A stretch of 64,000 bases of DNA, from NCBI RefSeq assembly GCF_014192575.1, contig NZ_JACHYC010000006.1, forward strand, positions 62,001-126,000, written 5' to 3'. Below are positions 38,433 to 49,719 of the stretch, one piece after another (position 1 is the first letter of the stretch; each line of letters starts with the position of its first letter). This DNA is from Variovorax sp. Sphag1AA. Lineage in GTDB: Bacteria > Pseudomonadota > Gammaproteobacteria > Burkholderiales > Burkholderiaceae_C. A program made the translations under genes and the position numbers. The notes under the pieces are model-generated. The model worked only from the letters and a program-made list of their open reading frames with translations. It was not told the origin of the DNA and did not search any database.

Positions 38433-39395
38433 ATGCGCCGCAAGATCCCTTCGACACAGTCGCTCATCTGCTTCGAGGCCGCCGCGCGGCACGAGAGCTA
38501 TACCCGCGCCGCGCAGGAGCTCGCGCTCACGCAGAGTGCGGTGTCGCGCCAGATCACCGCGCTGGAGGACTTCCTCGGCATCGCCCTCTTCCGCCGCACG
38601 CGGCACGGCGTGGCGCTGACGCCGGCCGGCGCCGACTACTCACGGCAGATCGCGCGCCAGCTCGACACCATGGAGCGCGACACGCTCGACGCGATGGCGC
38701 GGCAGGGCCAGGGCGGATCGCTGCAGCTCGCGGCCGTGCCGACCTTCGCGACACGCTGGCTCATTCCGCGCCTGCCGGATTTCGCGGCGAGGTATCCGGA
38801 CATCACGGTGCACATCGAGACACGCACGCGGCCCTTTCTCTTCAACGACACGCCGTTCGATGCCGCGATCTACGCCGGCACCGCGACGCAGACCGCCAAC
38901 TGGGCGGGCACGAAGTCCACCGTGCTGATCGAGGAAGACGTGATTCCGGTCTGCAGCCCCGCGCTGCTTGCAGGCCGCAAGCCGCTGTCGCCGTCGGCGA
39001 TTGCCCGCATGCCGCTCCTGCAGCAGAGCACGCGCCCCGACGGCTGGCGGCAGTGGTTCGATGCGCAGAACGTCGATGCGCCGCGCGCGCACAGCGGGCC
39101 GCGCTACGAGCTGTTCTCGATGATCGCCATCGCCGCTGCGCACGGCCTGGGCGTGGCGCTGATGCCCACCATCGCGATCCAGAACGAACTGGCGCGCGGC
39201 GAACTCGTCATTGCCTGCGAGCGCGCCCTGCGCGGCGAGCGGAGCTACTACCTCGTGACACCCGCCGTCGACGACGAGCGGCCGGCCCTCACGCTTTTTC
39301 GCGCCTGGCTGCTCGCGCAGGCGGGCGCGACGGCTTCGCAGCCGGCTTCTGCGCGGCCGCCATCGCGGCCAGCCCCGCCATCACGTAGCACATGA
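38433..39395 (+). CDS. LysR-family regulator (GcvA/GcdR-like)
   Basis: A 320-residue LysR regulator with KIPSTQSLICFEAAARHESY and LTQSAVSRQITALEDFLG at the N-terminus, the GcvA-type helix-turn-helix. It diverges from gcdH and is its likely regulator, as in other glutarate loci. The last 30 or so residues (ATASQPASARPPSRPAPPSR) are low-complexity and overlap the end of the convergent TetR gene by 107 bp. A frame error near the end cannot be ruled out, though both frames are open. Confidence 0.9.
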   Translation: MRRKIPSTQSLICFEAAARHESYTRAAQELALTQSAVSRQITALEDFLGIALFRRTRHGVALTPAGADYSRQIARQLDTMERDTLDAMARQGQGGSLQLAAVPTFATRWLIPRLPDFAARYPDITVHIETRTRPFLFNDTPFDAAIYAGTATQTANWAGTKSTVLIEEDVIPVCSPALLAGRKPLSPSAIARMPLLQQSTRPDGWRQWFDAQNVDAPRAHSGPRYELFSMIAIAAAHGLGVALMPTIAIQNELARGELVIACERALRGERSYYLVTPAVDDERPALTLFRAWLLAQAGATASQPASARPPSRPAPPSRST

Positions 39396-40017
39396 GCTCC
39401 TCGGCGAGGCCTTCGCTGTCCTTGCCGATCGCGGGCAGCAGCTTCGCCGGGATTTCCTTCGGGATGATCATGATCGCGAGGCACGGCAGTAGCGCGAAGA
39501 CGACGCCGCGCTGAGCGCTCGGATGTTCGGGCGGCAGCCCCATCACCGCACTCACCAGCCCGCGCATGAACTGCGACTTGGGCCGCACGGCCTTCTCGAT
39601 CAAAGCGGGCATCGCCGCGGAGGGCGTCATGATTTCGCGCAGCACCACGCGGAAGCCCCACGACGCATTCGCGTTGGTGGCGAAGCGCACAAAGTGCGTC
39701 AACACCGTGCGCAGCTTGGTCTCCGGGTCGTCGATGTGCTCGACCATCGCCATCAGGTCTTCCAGCCCGATCAACTGCTGGTGTGCCGCAATCAACACCG
39801 CTTCATAGAGGCCGTCACGGCTGCCGAAGTGATAGTTGACCGACGCGAGCGGCACGCCCGCGCGCTCGCAGATCTCCTTGCTCGTGGCCTCGGCGAGGCC
39901 GCGTTCGGCGAAGACCTTGCCCGCCGTCTCGATGAGATGCTGGCGTGTCGCATCACCATCGGGGCGTTGCGCCCGCCGGCCGGGCGTGGGAGATTTCTTT
40001 CTTGCTGTGACTGCCAT
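39289..40017 (-). CDS. TetR-family repressor, CecR-like
   Basis: A 242-residue TetR protein with helix-turn-helix TSKEICERAGVPLASVNYHF and a C-terminal domain of the CecR/DUF1956 type (GVVFALLPCLAIMIIPKEI region). In E. coli CecR (YbiH) represses the ybhGFSR operon, and here the same kind of exporter operon diverges. An 18-bp perfect palindrome lies between them. The C-terminal tail (QKPAAKPSRPPARAARREK) is low-complexity and antisense to the LysR tail. ATG 40017 is chosen over TTG 40038. Confidence 0.9.
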   Translation of the reverse strand: MAVTARKKSPTPGRRAQRPDGDATRQHLIETAGKVFAERGLAEATSKEICERAGVPLASVNYHFGSRDGLYEAVLIAAHQQLIGLEDLMAMVEHIDDPETKLRTVLTHFVRFATNANASWGFRVVLREIMTPSAAMPALIEKAVRPKSQFMRGLVSAVMGLPPEHPSAQRGVVFALLPCLAIMIIPKEIPAKLLPAIGKDSEGLAEELMCYVMAGLAAMAAAQKPAAKPSRPPARAARREKA

Positions 40018-40049
40018 CGCGGTAATCCCTGGAAACAAAGTCCTAGTTT

Positions 40050-40067
40050 GAATTTGAATTCAAATTC
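40050..40067. promoter_or_regulatory. 18-bp perfect palindrome, TetR operator
   Basis: GAATTTGAATTCAAATTC is perfectly self-complementary and starkly A+T-rich against its surroundings. It lies 32 bp upstream of the TetR start and 58 bp before the HlyD gene, placed to repress both. Confidence 0.85.
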
Positions 40068-40125
40068 GATATCATCCAGTCTACTTCATCGACAACGCAG
40101 CGTCATCCCTGCGCAGAGAGAAACC

Positions 40126-41177
40126 ATGAACAAGAAGCCGATCATCGTTGGGGCCATCGTTCTCGTGGCGGCCGCCGCTCTCGCGGTCTGGTACTTCAAC
40201 CGACAGCCCGCGAATGCCAATGAGCTGGTGCTCTACGGCAATGTCGATCTGCGACAGGTATCGCTCGCCTTCAACGGCGCAGAACGCATCGGCAGGCTCA
40301 ACGTGCAGGAAGGCGACCGCGTCACCGCCGGGCAGGTGCTTGGCGAACTGGACACGCGCACGCTCGAATTGCAGATTGCCCAGTCCGAAGCGCAGATCGC
40401 GGTGCAGCAGCAGGTGCTGCAGAAGCTCAAGACCGGCAGCCGCCCTGAAGAAATTGCACAGGCACGCGCACAGGTCTCCGCGGCACAGGCCGATGCCGAA
40501 CTCGCACGACAGCAGCTCGAACGGCTGCAATCGATCCGGCAAACGACCGCCGGCCGCGCAGTGAGCCAACAGGACCTGGATGCCGCACAGGCCCGCCAGA
40601 AGACCGCACTTGCGCAACTCGAAAGCGCACGCAAGGCGCAGCAGCTCGTCGTCACTGGTCCGCGCAAGGAAGACATCGCGCAGGCGCAGGCCCAACTCGA
40701 CGTCGCGGTCGCATCGCTCGCCGTGCTCAAGCATCAGCTGGACCAGGCACAACTCCGCGCGCCGATCAATGCGGTGGTGCGCGCACGGCTGATGGAACCG
40801 GGCGACATGGCTTCGCCGCAGCGGCCGGTGTTCACGCTCGCGATCACCGATCCGAAATGGGTGCGCGCCTACGTGACCGAGTCCGACCTCGGCCGCGTGA
40901 AGCCCGGCATGGCGGCCACGCTGCACACCGACAGTCATCCGGGCCAGCCGCTCGCGGGCAAGGTCGGCTACATCTCGTCCGTCGCGGAGTTCACGCCGAA
41001 GACCGTGCAGACCGAGGAGCTTCGCAGCAGCCTCGTCTATGAGATCCGCGTGCTCGCCGACGACCCCGAAGATCGACTGCGACTCGGCATGCCGGTGACG
41101 GTGCGGCTTGCGCTCAACGGCAACAACGCAAACGCAAGTGCGAACAGCAACGCGGCGACGGCCGGGAGCAAGCCCTG

Positions 41178-41178
<1 letters not shown>
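40126..41178 (+). CDS. ybhG: HlyD-type membrane fusion protein (YbhG-like)
   Basis: A 350-residue periplasmic adaptor with an N-terminal membrane anchor (IIVGAIVLVAAAALAVWYF), a lipoyl/barrel-sandwich half motif (GRLNVQEGDRVTAGQVLGEL), a coiled-coil hairpin rich in Gln/Ala (about 80-205), the second lipoyl half (LDQAQLRAPINAVVR) and a beta barrel. It resembles UPF0194/YbhG. The stop overlaps the next start in TGATG. It should connect the ABC permeases to the efflux lipoprotein encoded at 45283. Confidence 0.92.
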
Positions 41179-42955
<1,777 letters not shown>

Positions 42956-42959
<4 letters not shown>

Positions 42960-44119
42960 CCGATCCAGCACCATCAGAGCAGGCGACGCAGAGCCGCTTC
43001 TGGAGACGACTCATTGCGCTCACACGCAAGGAAACGCGGCAGCTCATCCGCGACCCGAGCAGCATCGCGATCGGCATCCTGCTGCCGATCATCCTCATCC
43101 TGATCTTCGGCTACGGCCTGTCGCTCGACGTGAAGAACGCGCCGATGGCGGTGGTGCTCGAAGACACCTCGCCCACCGCCGCGCAGGCCGTGGCGGGCCT
43201 TCAACTCACGCCCTACATCTCGCCGGTGATGCTCACTTCGATGCGCGACGCCGAAGCGCTGATGCACCAGCGCAAGGTCGACGGCATCGTGCGCGTGCCG
43301 GCCGACTTCTCGCGCCGGCTCGCGGCGGGCGACGCGAGCATCCAGGTGATCGTGCACGGCGCCGATGCGAACAAAGCCAACATCGTGCTGCGCTATGCGA
43401 CGGGTGCGCTCGCGCAGAACTCGCAGCGCATCGTCGACCGCGCGGGCGGTGGGCCGCAAGGCACGGGCATCGGTGCGATCACGATTGAACAGCGGCTGTG
43501 GTTCAACAGTGCGAACACCAGCACCTGGTATCTGGTGCCGGGATTGATCGTGCTCATCATGACGCTGGTCGGCGCCTTTCTCACCGCGCTCGTGATGGCG
43601 CGCGAATGGGAACGCGGCACGCTCGAATCGCTCTTCGTCACGCCGGTGCGGCCGGTGGAGATCCTGCTCGCCAAGGTCATCCCCTACTTCGGCATCGGCA
43701 TGATCGGCCTGCTGCTGTGCCTGCTGGCCGCGCGCTTTCTCTTCGAAGTGCCGATGTACGGATCGCTCGCCGTCATGGTGGTGGCCGCGATGCTGTACCT
43801 GCTGGTCGCGGTGGGCATCGGCCTGCTGATCTCTTCCGTCACTCGCAACCAGTTCCTCGCGAGCCAGGTCGCGCTGATATCGAGCTTCCTGCCTTCGCTG
43901 ATGCTGTCGGGCTTTCTCTTCGACCTGCGCAATGTGCCGACCGTCATCCGCATCGTCGGGCATGTGTTGCCGGCGACGTATTTCATGGAGCTGATCCGCA
44001 CCCTGTTCCTTGCGGGCAACGTGTGGTCGCTCATCGTGCGCAACTGTCTCATCTTGCTGGTGTACGCGGTGGTGCTGCTCAGCATTGCGCGATTCGTCAC
44101 GCGCAAGAAGCTGGACTGA
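42956..44119 (+). CDS. ybhS: ABC-2-type permease (YbhS-like)
   Basis: A 387-residue inner-membrane permease with one N-terminal helix (SIAIGILLPIILILIFGYGL), a large periplasmic domain and five C-terminal helices (MTLVGAFLTALVMAREWERG onward). The ABC-2 signature region AREWERGTLESLFVTPV is present. ATG 42956 overlaps the ATPase stop by 4 nt. It likely pairs with the next permease as a heterodimer. Confidence 0.93.
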
Positions 44120-44128
44120 AGGACAACC

Positions 44129-45259
44129 ATGAACGGTTCATTCATCGACTTCCTGCGGCGCGTGGCCCACTTGTGCCGCAAGGAACTGCTCGCAATCCTC
44201 AAGGACCCGTCGAGCCGCGTGATCCTCATCGTGCCGGCGCTCATGCAAAGCCTGCTCTTCGGCTACGCGGCCACCTACGACCTGACGCACGTCGACTATG
44301 CGCTGCTCGACCAGAGCCGCAGCGGCGCATCGACCGCGCTCATCGCCAAGCTCGACGGAACCGGCGTATTCAAGCGCGCGGCCACGCTCACATCGCCCGA
44401 CCAGATCGCGCCACTGGTCAACCAAGGGGACGCTCTCGTCGTCATCCAGATCGGCCCCGATTTCGAGCGGCAGCTCAATGCGGGTGAAGACGCGCCGATT
44501 CAAGTGATCATCGATGCGCGCAACTCCAACACCGCCGGATCGGCCTCAGGCTTCGTCGCTTCGGTCGTCAATGCCTTCAACGATGACTGGCGGCAGAAGC
44601 ACGGCGGTTTGCAGGCGCCGGTGCGCATCGAATCGCGCGCATGGTTCAACCCGAACCTGGAGACACGCTGGAACTTCATGCCCGGCATGATCGCCGCGCT
44701 CAGCATGATCCAGACCCTGCTGCTGACCGCACTCTCCGTGGCGAGAGAACGCGAGCAAGGCACCTTCGACCAGTTGCTGGTCACGCCGCTGTCGCCCACC
44801 GAAATCATGATCGGCAAGGCGCTGCCGCCGGTCTTCATCGGGCTGGTGCAGTCGACCATCGTGCTGCTGATGACGCTGCTGTGGTTCAGGGTGCCGATGG
44901 CCGGGTCGCTCATCACGCTCTACATCGGGCTCTCGGCCTTCACCATTGCGAGCGTTGGCATCGGCCTCTCGATCTCGGCCGTGTCGGCCAACATGCAGCA
45001 GGCGATGCTCTACACCTTCGTGCTCATCATGCCGATGATGCTGCTGTCGGGCCTCACCACGCCGGTGAGCAACATGCCCGAAGTGCTGCAGATCGCCACG
45101 CTCGCAAACCCGCTGCGCTTTGCCATCGACCTCGTGCAGCGCGTGTATCTCGAAGGGGTCGGGCTGCTCACCGTCTGGCACAACCTCATTCCGCTTTTCA
45201 TCATCGCGGCCGTCACGCTGCCGCTCGCCGCGTGGCTGTTCCGCCACCGGCTCGTCTGA
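44129..45259 (+). CDS. ybhR: ABC-2-type permease (YbhR-like)
   Basis: A 376-residue permease with the same layout as its upstream neighbour: N-terminal helix (VILIVPALMQSLLFGYAA), periplasmic domain, then a C-terminal helix bundle with AREREQGTFDQLLVTPLSP. With YbhG, YbhF and YbhS homologues it forms the exporter. In E. coli this system affects sensitivity to chloramphenicol and cefoperazone; substrate here is unknown. Confidence 0.93.
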   Translation: MNGSFIDFLRRVAHLCRKELLAILKDPSSRVILIVPALMQSLLFGYAATYDLTHVDYALLDQSRSGASTALIAKLDGTGVFKRAATLTSPDQIAPLVNQGDALVVIQIGPDFERQLNAGEDAPIQVIIDARNSNTAGSASGFVASVVNAFNDDWRQKHGGLQAPVRIESRAWFNPNLETRWNFMPGMIAALSMIQTLLLTALSVAREREQGTFDQLLVTPLSPTEIMIGKALPPVFIGLVQSTIVLLMTLLWFRVPMAGSLITLYIGLSAFTIASVGIGLSISAVSANMQQAMLYTFVLIMPMMLLSGLTTPVSNMPEVLQIATLANPLRFAIDLVQRVYLEGVGLLTVWHNLIPLFIIAAVTLPLAAWLFRHRLV

Positions 45260-45282
45260 ATCCGCTCATCAAAGGGCATGCC

Positions 45283-46800
45283 ATGAAGACCTCCGCACGC
45301 TTCCACACCACCGCCGTCGCCGGTGTTGCCGCGCTCATCGCGGCCGCGATGCTCACCGGCTGCGCCGTCGGCCCCGAGTTCAAGCCGCAGACTCCCGAAG
45401 CCCCGGCCGACTTCGCGGCATGGCACGGCGGTTCGCCCGAACTCACCGAGGCGCAACGCACAGCGCCCTCCGCGAGCGCTGCGCCGCAAGACTGGAGCAT
45501 GTTCAACGACCCGGTGCTCGACGCGCTGCAGAAGCGCGCCCTCGCCGCCAACTCCGACCTGCAGACCGCCGCGCTGCGCTTTCTGCAAAGCCGCGCGCAG
45601 CAGGGCGTCGTCGAATCGCAGAAGGGCATCCAGGTCAACGCCAGCGCGGGCGTGACGCGGCTGCGCCAGAGCGAGTTCGGCGAGACCCGGCGATTGCTTG
45701 ATGCGATCAACCCGCCCAACCAGGCAGAGCTGATCCAGATCCTGAGCGAGCCGCACAACTTCTATCAGGTCGGCTTCGATGCCTCGTGGGAGATCGACCT
45801 GTGGGGCCGCGTGCGCCGCTCCATCGAATCCGCCGATGCCAACGTTGCCGCATCGCAGGCCACGCTCGCGCAAGTGCAACTCAGCGTGCAGGCCGAAGTC
45901 GCGCGCCGCTACTTCGAACTGCGCGCGGTGCAGCGCCAGATCAAGCTCGCGCGCGAAGACATTGCGGCGTCGGAGGAAACGCTGTCGCTCGTCAAGGCCC
46001 GCGCCGATGGCGGACTCACCACCGACCTCGACGTCGCGCGCCAGAACGCGCAAGCCGCCGACCTGCGCGCACGCCTGCCGCAACTGCTCACGCAGGAAGC
46101 GCAGGCCACCAACCAGATCACCCTGCTGCTCGGCGAACGGCCCGGCGCGCTGCAATCACAACTCGCGCCGCTGCCCGACAACGCGGCGGTGGCCGCACTG
46201 CCCGACCTCTCGCTCGGCGTGCCATCGGACATGGCACTGCGCCGCCCCGACATCCAGATGGCGCAAGCCCAACTGCACGCCGCCACCGCCAACATCGGCG
46301 TCGCCGTGGCCGACCTGTACCCGCGCGTCACCATCGGCGCGGGCTTCGGCTTCCAGTCGGTGGACGGCAGCACCTTCACCGACTGGGGCAGCCGGCAGTG
46401 GAACATCGGCCCGAGCATCCAGTTGCCCATCTTCGACAACGGCCGCCGCCGCGCGACCGTGAACCTGCGCGAGCTACAGCAACAGGAGGCTGCGGTCGCG
46501 TATCAGCAGACCGTGCTCAAGGCTTGGCACGAGATCGACGATGCGCTGAGCGCGTACACCGCCGAGCGTCGGCGCAACGAACAACTGGCGGTGAGGGAAC
46601 GCAGCAGCCGCGACGCGCTACAACTCGCGCGCGTGCGGTATGAGCATGGGTTGACCGACTTTCTGGTGCAGTTGGATGCGGAGCGGACCTGGCTGCAGGC
46701 GCAGAGGGACTACACGGACAGTTCGAGTCGGTTGGCGCTGGGGTTGGTGGCTGTTTCCAAGGCGTTGGGTGGGGCGGGGGATGTGACTGCCAAGTCGTAG
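45283..46800 (+). CDS. Outer-membrane efflux lipoprotein (NodT/OprM family)
   Basis: A 505-residue TolC-like channel protein with a lipoprotein signal (AAMLTGC), AVGPEFKPQTPEAPADF at the mature N-terminus and two repeats of the outer-membrane efflux domain (SWEIDLWGRVRRSIESA and VADLYPRVTIGAGFGF, IQLPIFDNGRRR). It ends the exporter operon and would form the outer-membrane exit. Its 3' part, from 46499 to about 46600, recurs at 49721-49821. Confidence 0.93.
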   Translation: MKTSARFHTTAVAGVAALIAAAMLTGCAVGPEFKPQTPEAPADFAAWHGGSPELTEAQRTAPSASAAPQDWSMFNDPVLDALQKRALAANSDLQTAALRFLQSRAQQGVVESQKGIQVNASAGVTRLRQSEFGETRRLLDAINPPNQAELIQILSEPHNFYQVGFDASWEIDLWGRVRRSIESADANVAASQATLAQVQLSVQAEVARRYFELRAVQRQIKLAREDIAASEETLSLVKARADGGLTTDLDVARQNAQAADLRARLPQLLTQEAQATNQITLLLGERPGALQSQLAPLPDNAAVAALPDLSLGVPSDMALRRPDIQMAQAQLHAATANIGVAVADLYPRVTIGAGFGFQSVDGSTFTDWGSRQWNIGPSIQLPIFDNGRRRATVNLRELQQQEAAVAYQQTVLKAWHEIDDALSAYTAERRRNEQLAVRERSSRDALQLARVRYEHGLTDFLVQLDAERTWLQAQRDYTDSSSRLALGLVAVSKALGGAGDVTAKS

Positions 46801-46813
46801 TCCCCAGCGTCAT

Positions 46814-47401
46814 TCACTCCACCAGGAGGTACTCTCCACGTGCACCGGCCCGGCGCGGCTTCTCGCCCGCCTTGACGCACAGGACCTGCTCCTTGCCGCA
46901 GACCGTCAAGGTGCCGGACTGCGTAGCGCGCAGGATGGCCGTGCCGAACTCGGCCTGCCGGACTTCGCGCATGCTGTTCCAGGCCACGTAGGCGCTGCCG
47001 CCGGCCGCGAGCAACGAACCGATGGCGAGCGCGATCAGAGCCTTCCAGACCAATGCACGCTGCGCCCGACTCACCGTCCGGCTCTGCTCGCGCAGCGTGT
47101 CGGCTGCCGACAGGGCATGGCTGGTGGACTGCTGCAGCTGCTGATTGAACTGCCCCAGCGCCTGCTGCGCCCCTTGCGCCACCGCAGCCTGCGAGCCGTT
47201 ACTGATGGCCTGCATCGCTTGTTGTGTGAAGCGTTCGGCACCGCCGTGCAGGCGCTGCACGCCCTGTTGCATTGCGCCAGTGCTTGCTTCGATGCGATTC
47301 AGCGCATCCATGCTGCGCGATTCGATCTCGCGCGCGATATGCGCGAGCTTCACGATCAGCTGTTGGGTTTCGTGGATGTCGCTGGTGTTGTTGTCGGTCA
47401 T
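46814..47401 (-). CDS. Coiled-coil membrane protein of the DUF2235 effector module
   Basis: A 195-residue protein with an N-terminal helical, Gln/Ala-rich region predicted as coiled coil (about 10-115), one membrane helix (LVWKALIALAIGSLLAAGGSAYVAW), and a short C-terminal domain with two cysteines in VCGKEQVLCVKAGEKP. No function is recognised; similar small proteins accompany DUF2235 genes in other proteobacteria. ATG 47401 follows AGGGAGGAAG. It is the last gene of the minus-strand module. Confidence 0.75.
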   Translation of the reverse strand: MTDNNTSDIHETQQLIVKLAHIAREIESRSMDALNRIEASTGAMQQGVQRLHGGAERFTQQAMQAISNGSQAAVAQGAQQALGQFNQQLQQSTSHALSAADTLREQSRTVSRAQRALVWKALIALAIGSLLAAGGSAYVAWNSMREVRQAEFGTAILRATQSGTLTVCGKEQVLCVKAGEKPRRAGARGEYLLVE

Positions 47402-47433
47402 TCGTTCTTCCTCCCTGATTCTGTGAGTCGCCG

Positions 47434-48817
47434 TCACATCTGCATGGCGTGCGGCCTGTGGGCAGGCGGTTCCTGCAACTGAAGCTGCTGCTCCCATTGC
47501 TCCTGTTGCAGGGCCTCTTGCGCGCGTTGCGTCTCCCCGTAGCGCTGCACCTCCTGCTCCCAGGCTTGCCCAGCCGGTGACGCAATGAACTGTTGCGAAG
47601 TGGATTCCAACGCCCTCGTCCAGATCGCGTCGTTTCCGCTGAGCGAGGCCGCGTACAACTGGTCGATCATGCGATCCAGGTCTGTCTTTGGCGCGGCGCT
47701 GCGGCGATCCAGTTGCAGTTCCAATTCCGGGTTCATCGGGTCCTTGGCGTAGCACTCTCGTACCTCCCGAGTGCGGCACAACGCCTCCGGCCCAAGACCG
47801 TCGAAGTGATCCCGCAGTCCATCCGCGTCATAGCCAGCGGTGCCATAGAAGAACGCATGCTGCTCAGAGCGGTGGATGCGATAGAGGTCTGGGCTTTCGT
47901 GCACCGGACGCATCTGCAGGATGGGGGTGTCGCTCAGACGGTTGATGTACTGCGCCGCGAGGTTGTAGTTCAGTACGCCCAAGCCATCGACAGCGTACGT
48001 GTCACCGATGTCGCTGTGCGCGCCGCTGACCGTGATGTTGAGCGCGCGCATCCTCACTGAAGCCAGCGGGGATGTGGTCCGTGGACTTGAAGAGATCGCG
48101 GCGCTCGTGCTGTGCCGTGATCTGCAGGACTGACATCACCGACGATGGCAGGCGGCGGTCGTGTTCTTCGAGACCGGTGGCGACGGGGTCCAGGAGCAAC
48201 GCGGTCTGGATGGTGCGCCCGGGTGGCACGAGCGGGGGACTGGTGTATTCGATATGGGTGACGAGGCCCTCGTCGTCCGTAACGACATTCGCCCCTTCGG
48301 GATTCTGAATGCCGCGCTCCTCAATCATTCGAGACAATGCGGCCGTCTGCTCCGCCCCGCGACTGAAGCCGATGCCCGCAACGCGAATCTGGACATCGGG
48401 ATCGTCATAGATCCACCTTCGTGCTTGCTTACAGAGTTCCCAGTAGGCGGTTTCAATCCTTCGCTCGAAGGTGTAGCCGCAAACACCGTCCGGAATGCGC
48501 TTGAACGGGTTGTCCTGGGTGTAGATGCCTTCTACGTAGCCGCTCGCAATGTTAGTCACACCTTGATCCTCGAAATTGCGGATCTGGGCATGGATGCGTG
48601 CCACGATGCTCCGGTTCTCAGGTGCGTCCTTGTAGAGGCTGTTGCCCGTGCCATCCTGTGCGGCGATGTAGAGGCGTTCGTGCGGATTGCTGGTGTGAAG
48701 CAACACCGGTACTCGCAGTTGCGCCAAATCCTCTTCTGCGCGCGTGTAACTCTGCAGCTGTTCCTGAGTGGCCGGATCGGCATCCACGCCGTCCGGCTTC
48801 TTGCTCATGCTCCCCAT
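47434..48817 (-). pseudogene. DUF2235 (Tle1-type lipase effector) gene split by a frameshift
   Basis: The first part (48817-48002) encodes the N-terminal half with AAQDGTGNS and the nucleophile elbow GFSRG (Ser152). The second part (48057-47434) encodes the second half, with the His region SGAHSDIGD and a Gln-rich tail. The reading frame changes in GATGCGCGCGCTC around 48035-48050; one further GC unit would restore D-A-R-A-L-N-I-T. The family acts as phospholipases, often type VI secretion effectors. As it stands the Ser and His are on separate chains, so it is a pseudogene, phase-variable, or contains a sequencing error. Confidence 0.85.
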
Positions 48818-48845
48818 GATTTGATGCTCCTCGCTGATGTTGTCG

Positions 48846-49628
48846 TCAATAGGTTCGGCTGAAAGCCGTGATCAGGTCGTCTCGAAAGTTGCTAAGCGGA
48901 CGCCCCGGTCGCTGTTCCCGCTTGGTCCAGATCGTTGCCCGCATGTACACGTTGATCGTGCGGTCATTGACCTCCAGAATGATTTCGGGGTGAGGAAAGC
49001 TTCCTTCAAAGGAGATCTCTTCGCGCTCGAGGCTGTGAAGGACTACCTGGTCTTTGAAGATCTCCGCCATGTCGATCTCGGCGCGCAACGGCACACCGTC
49101 CTTGGATCGCCAAGTCACGATTGCGGGGGGAGGAAAGTTTCGGATCGGCCCCCAGCTGGCGCCGAGATTGCCGGGGTACTTGTCGCCAATGGACGCTGAG
49201 GACAGCTTCAACTTGTCATCGTCATCGATGCGCCGGTAGTTGCCGTACCTCACCTTGCACCCGTAAGTGCTGTAGCAGGACGCGTCGAACCAATGTGCGA
49301 TGAAGCGCATGGGCCAATGCGCCGCGAGGTCGGCCGAGGATCCATTGCCAATGGAGGGCGACACGTTGTCAGGAGGTGCAGGGGTGTTGCCTGAATTGGT
49401 CATGGCGCTTTGGCATCCGGTCAATGCAAGTGAAGTGATGAGGGCAGCGGCCCAGTGAGGTCTTCGCGCGGTGGACCGGCGATCTATCAACGCAACAGGC
49501 GGACCAGCCGACGTGCCGGCGGCAGCGGCTTCGCGGGGTATGTCCGCGCATTGGAACGGCGGCGCACATAGCAGTGCGCCGTTGTCGCAGACCAAAGGCT
49601 GGCCTGCGACCAAAGTGCTTCTTCGCAT
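48846..49628 (-). CDS. DUF2931-like lipoprotein, probable partner of the lipase effector
   Basis: A 260-residue protein. After a N-terminal segment of about 45 residues comes a lipoprotein signal (AALITSLALTGC), and the mature part contains PPAIVTWRSKDGVPLRAEID, resembling the DUF2931 family. Lipoproteins next to periplasmic lipase effectors are often immunity proteins, which fits but is inference. ATG 49628 has a good GGGAGAG site; the unusual 45-residue extension before the signal suggests that TTG 49490 or nearby could be the true start. Confidence 0.65.
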   Translation of the reverse strand: MRRSTLVAGQPLVCDNGALLCAPPFQCADIPREAAAAGTSAGPPVALIDRRSTARRPHWAAALITSLALTGCQSAMTNSGNTPAPPDNVSPSIGNGSSADLAAHWPMRFIAHWFDASCYSTYGCKVRYGNYRRIDDDDKLKLSSASIGDKYPGNLGASWGPIRNFPPPAIVTWRSKDGVPLRAEIDMAEIFKDQVVLHSLEREEISFEGSFPHPEIILEVNDRTINVYMRATIWTKREQRPGRPLSNFRDDLITAFSRTY

Positions 49629-49719
49629 TTTTTATCTCTCCCTGATGCACGGCGTGCGGGTGCACGGTGCGTCGGGAGGATAGCGCGGAGGTCGGGCTGC
49701 CAATTTCGTCGCCGTCGCG

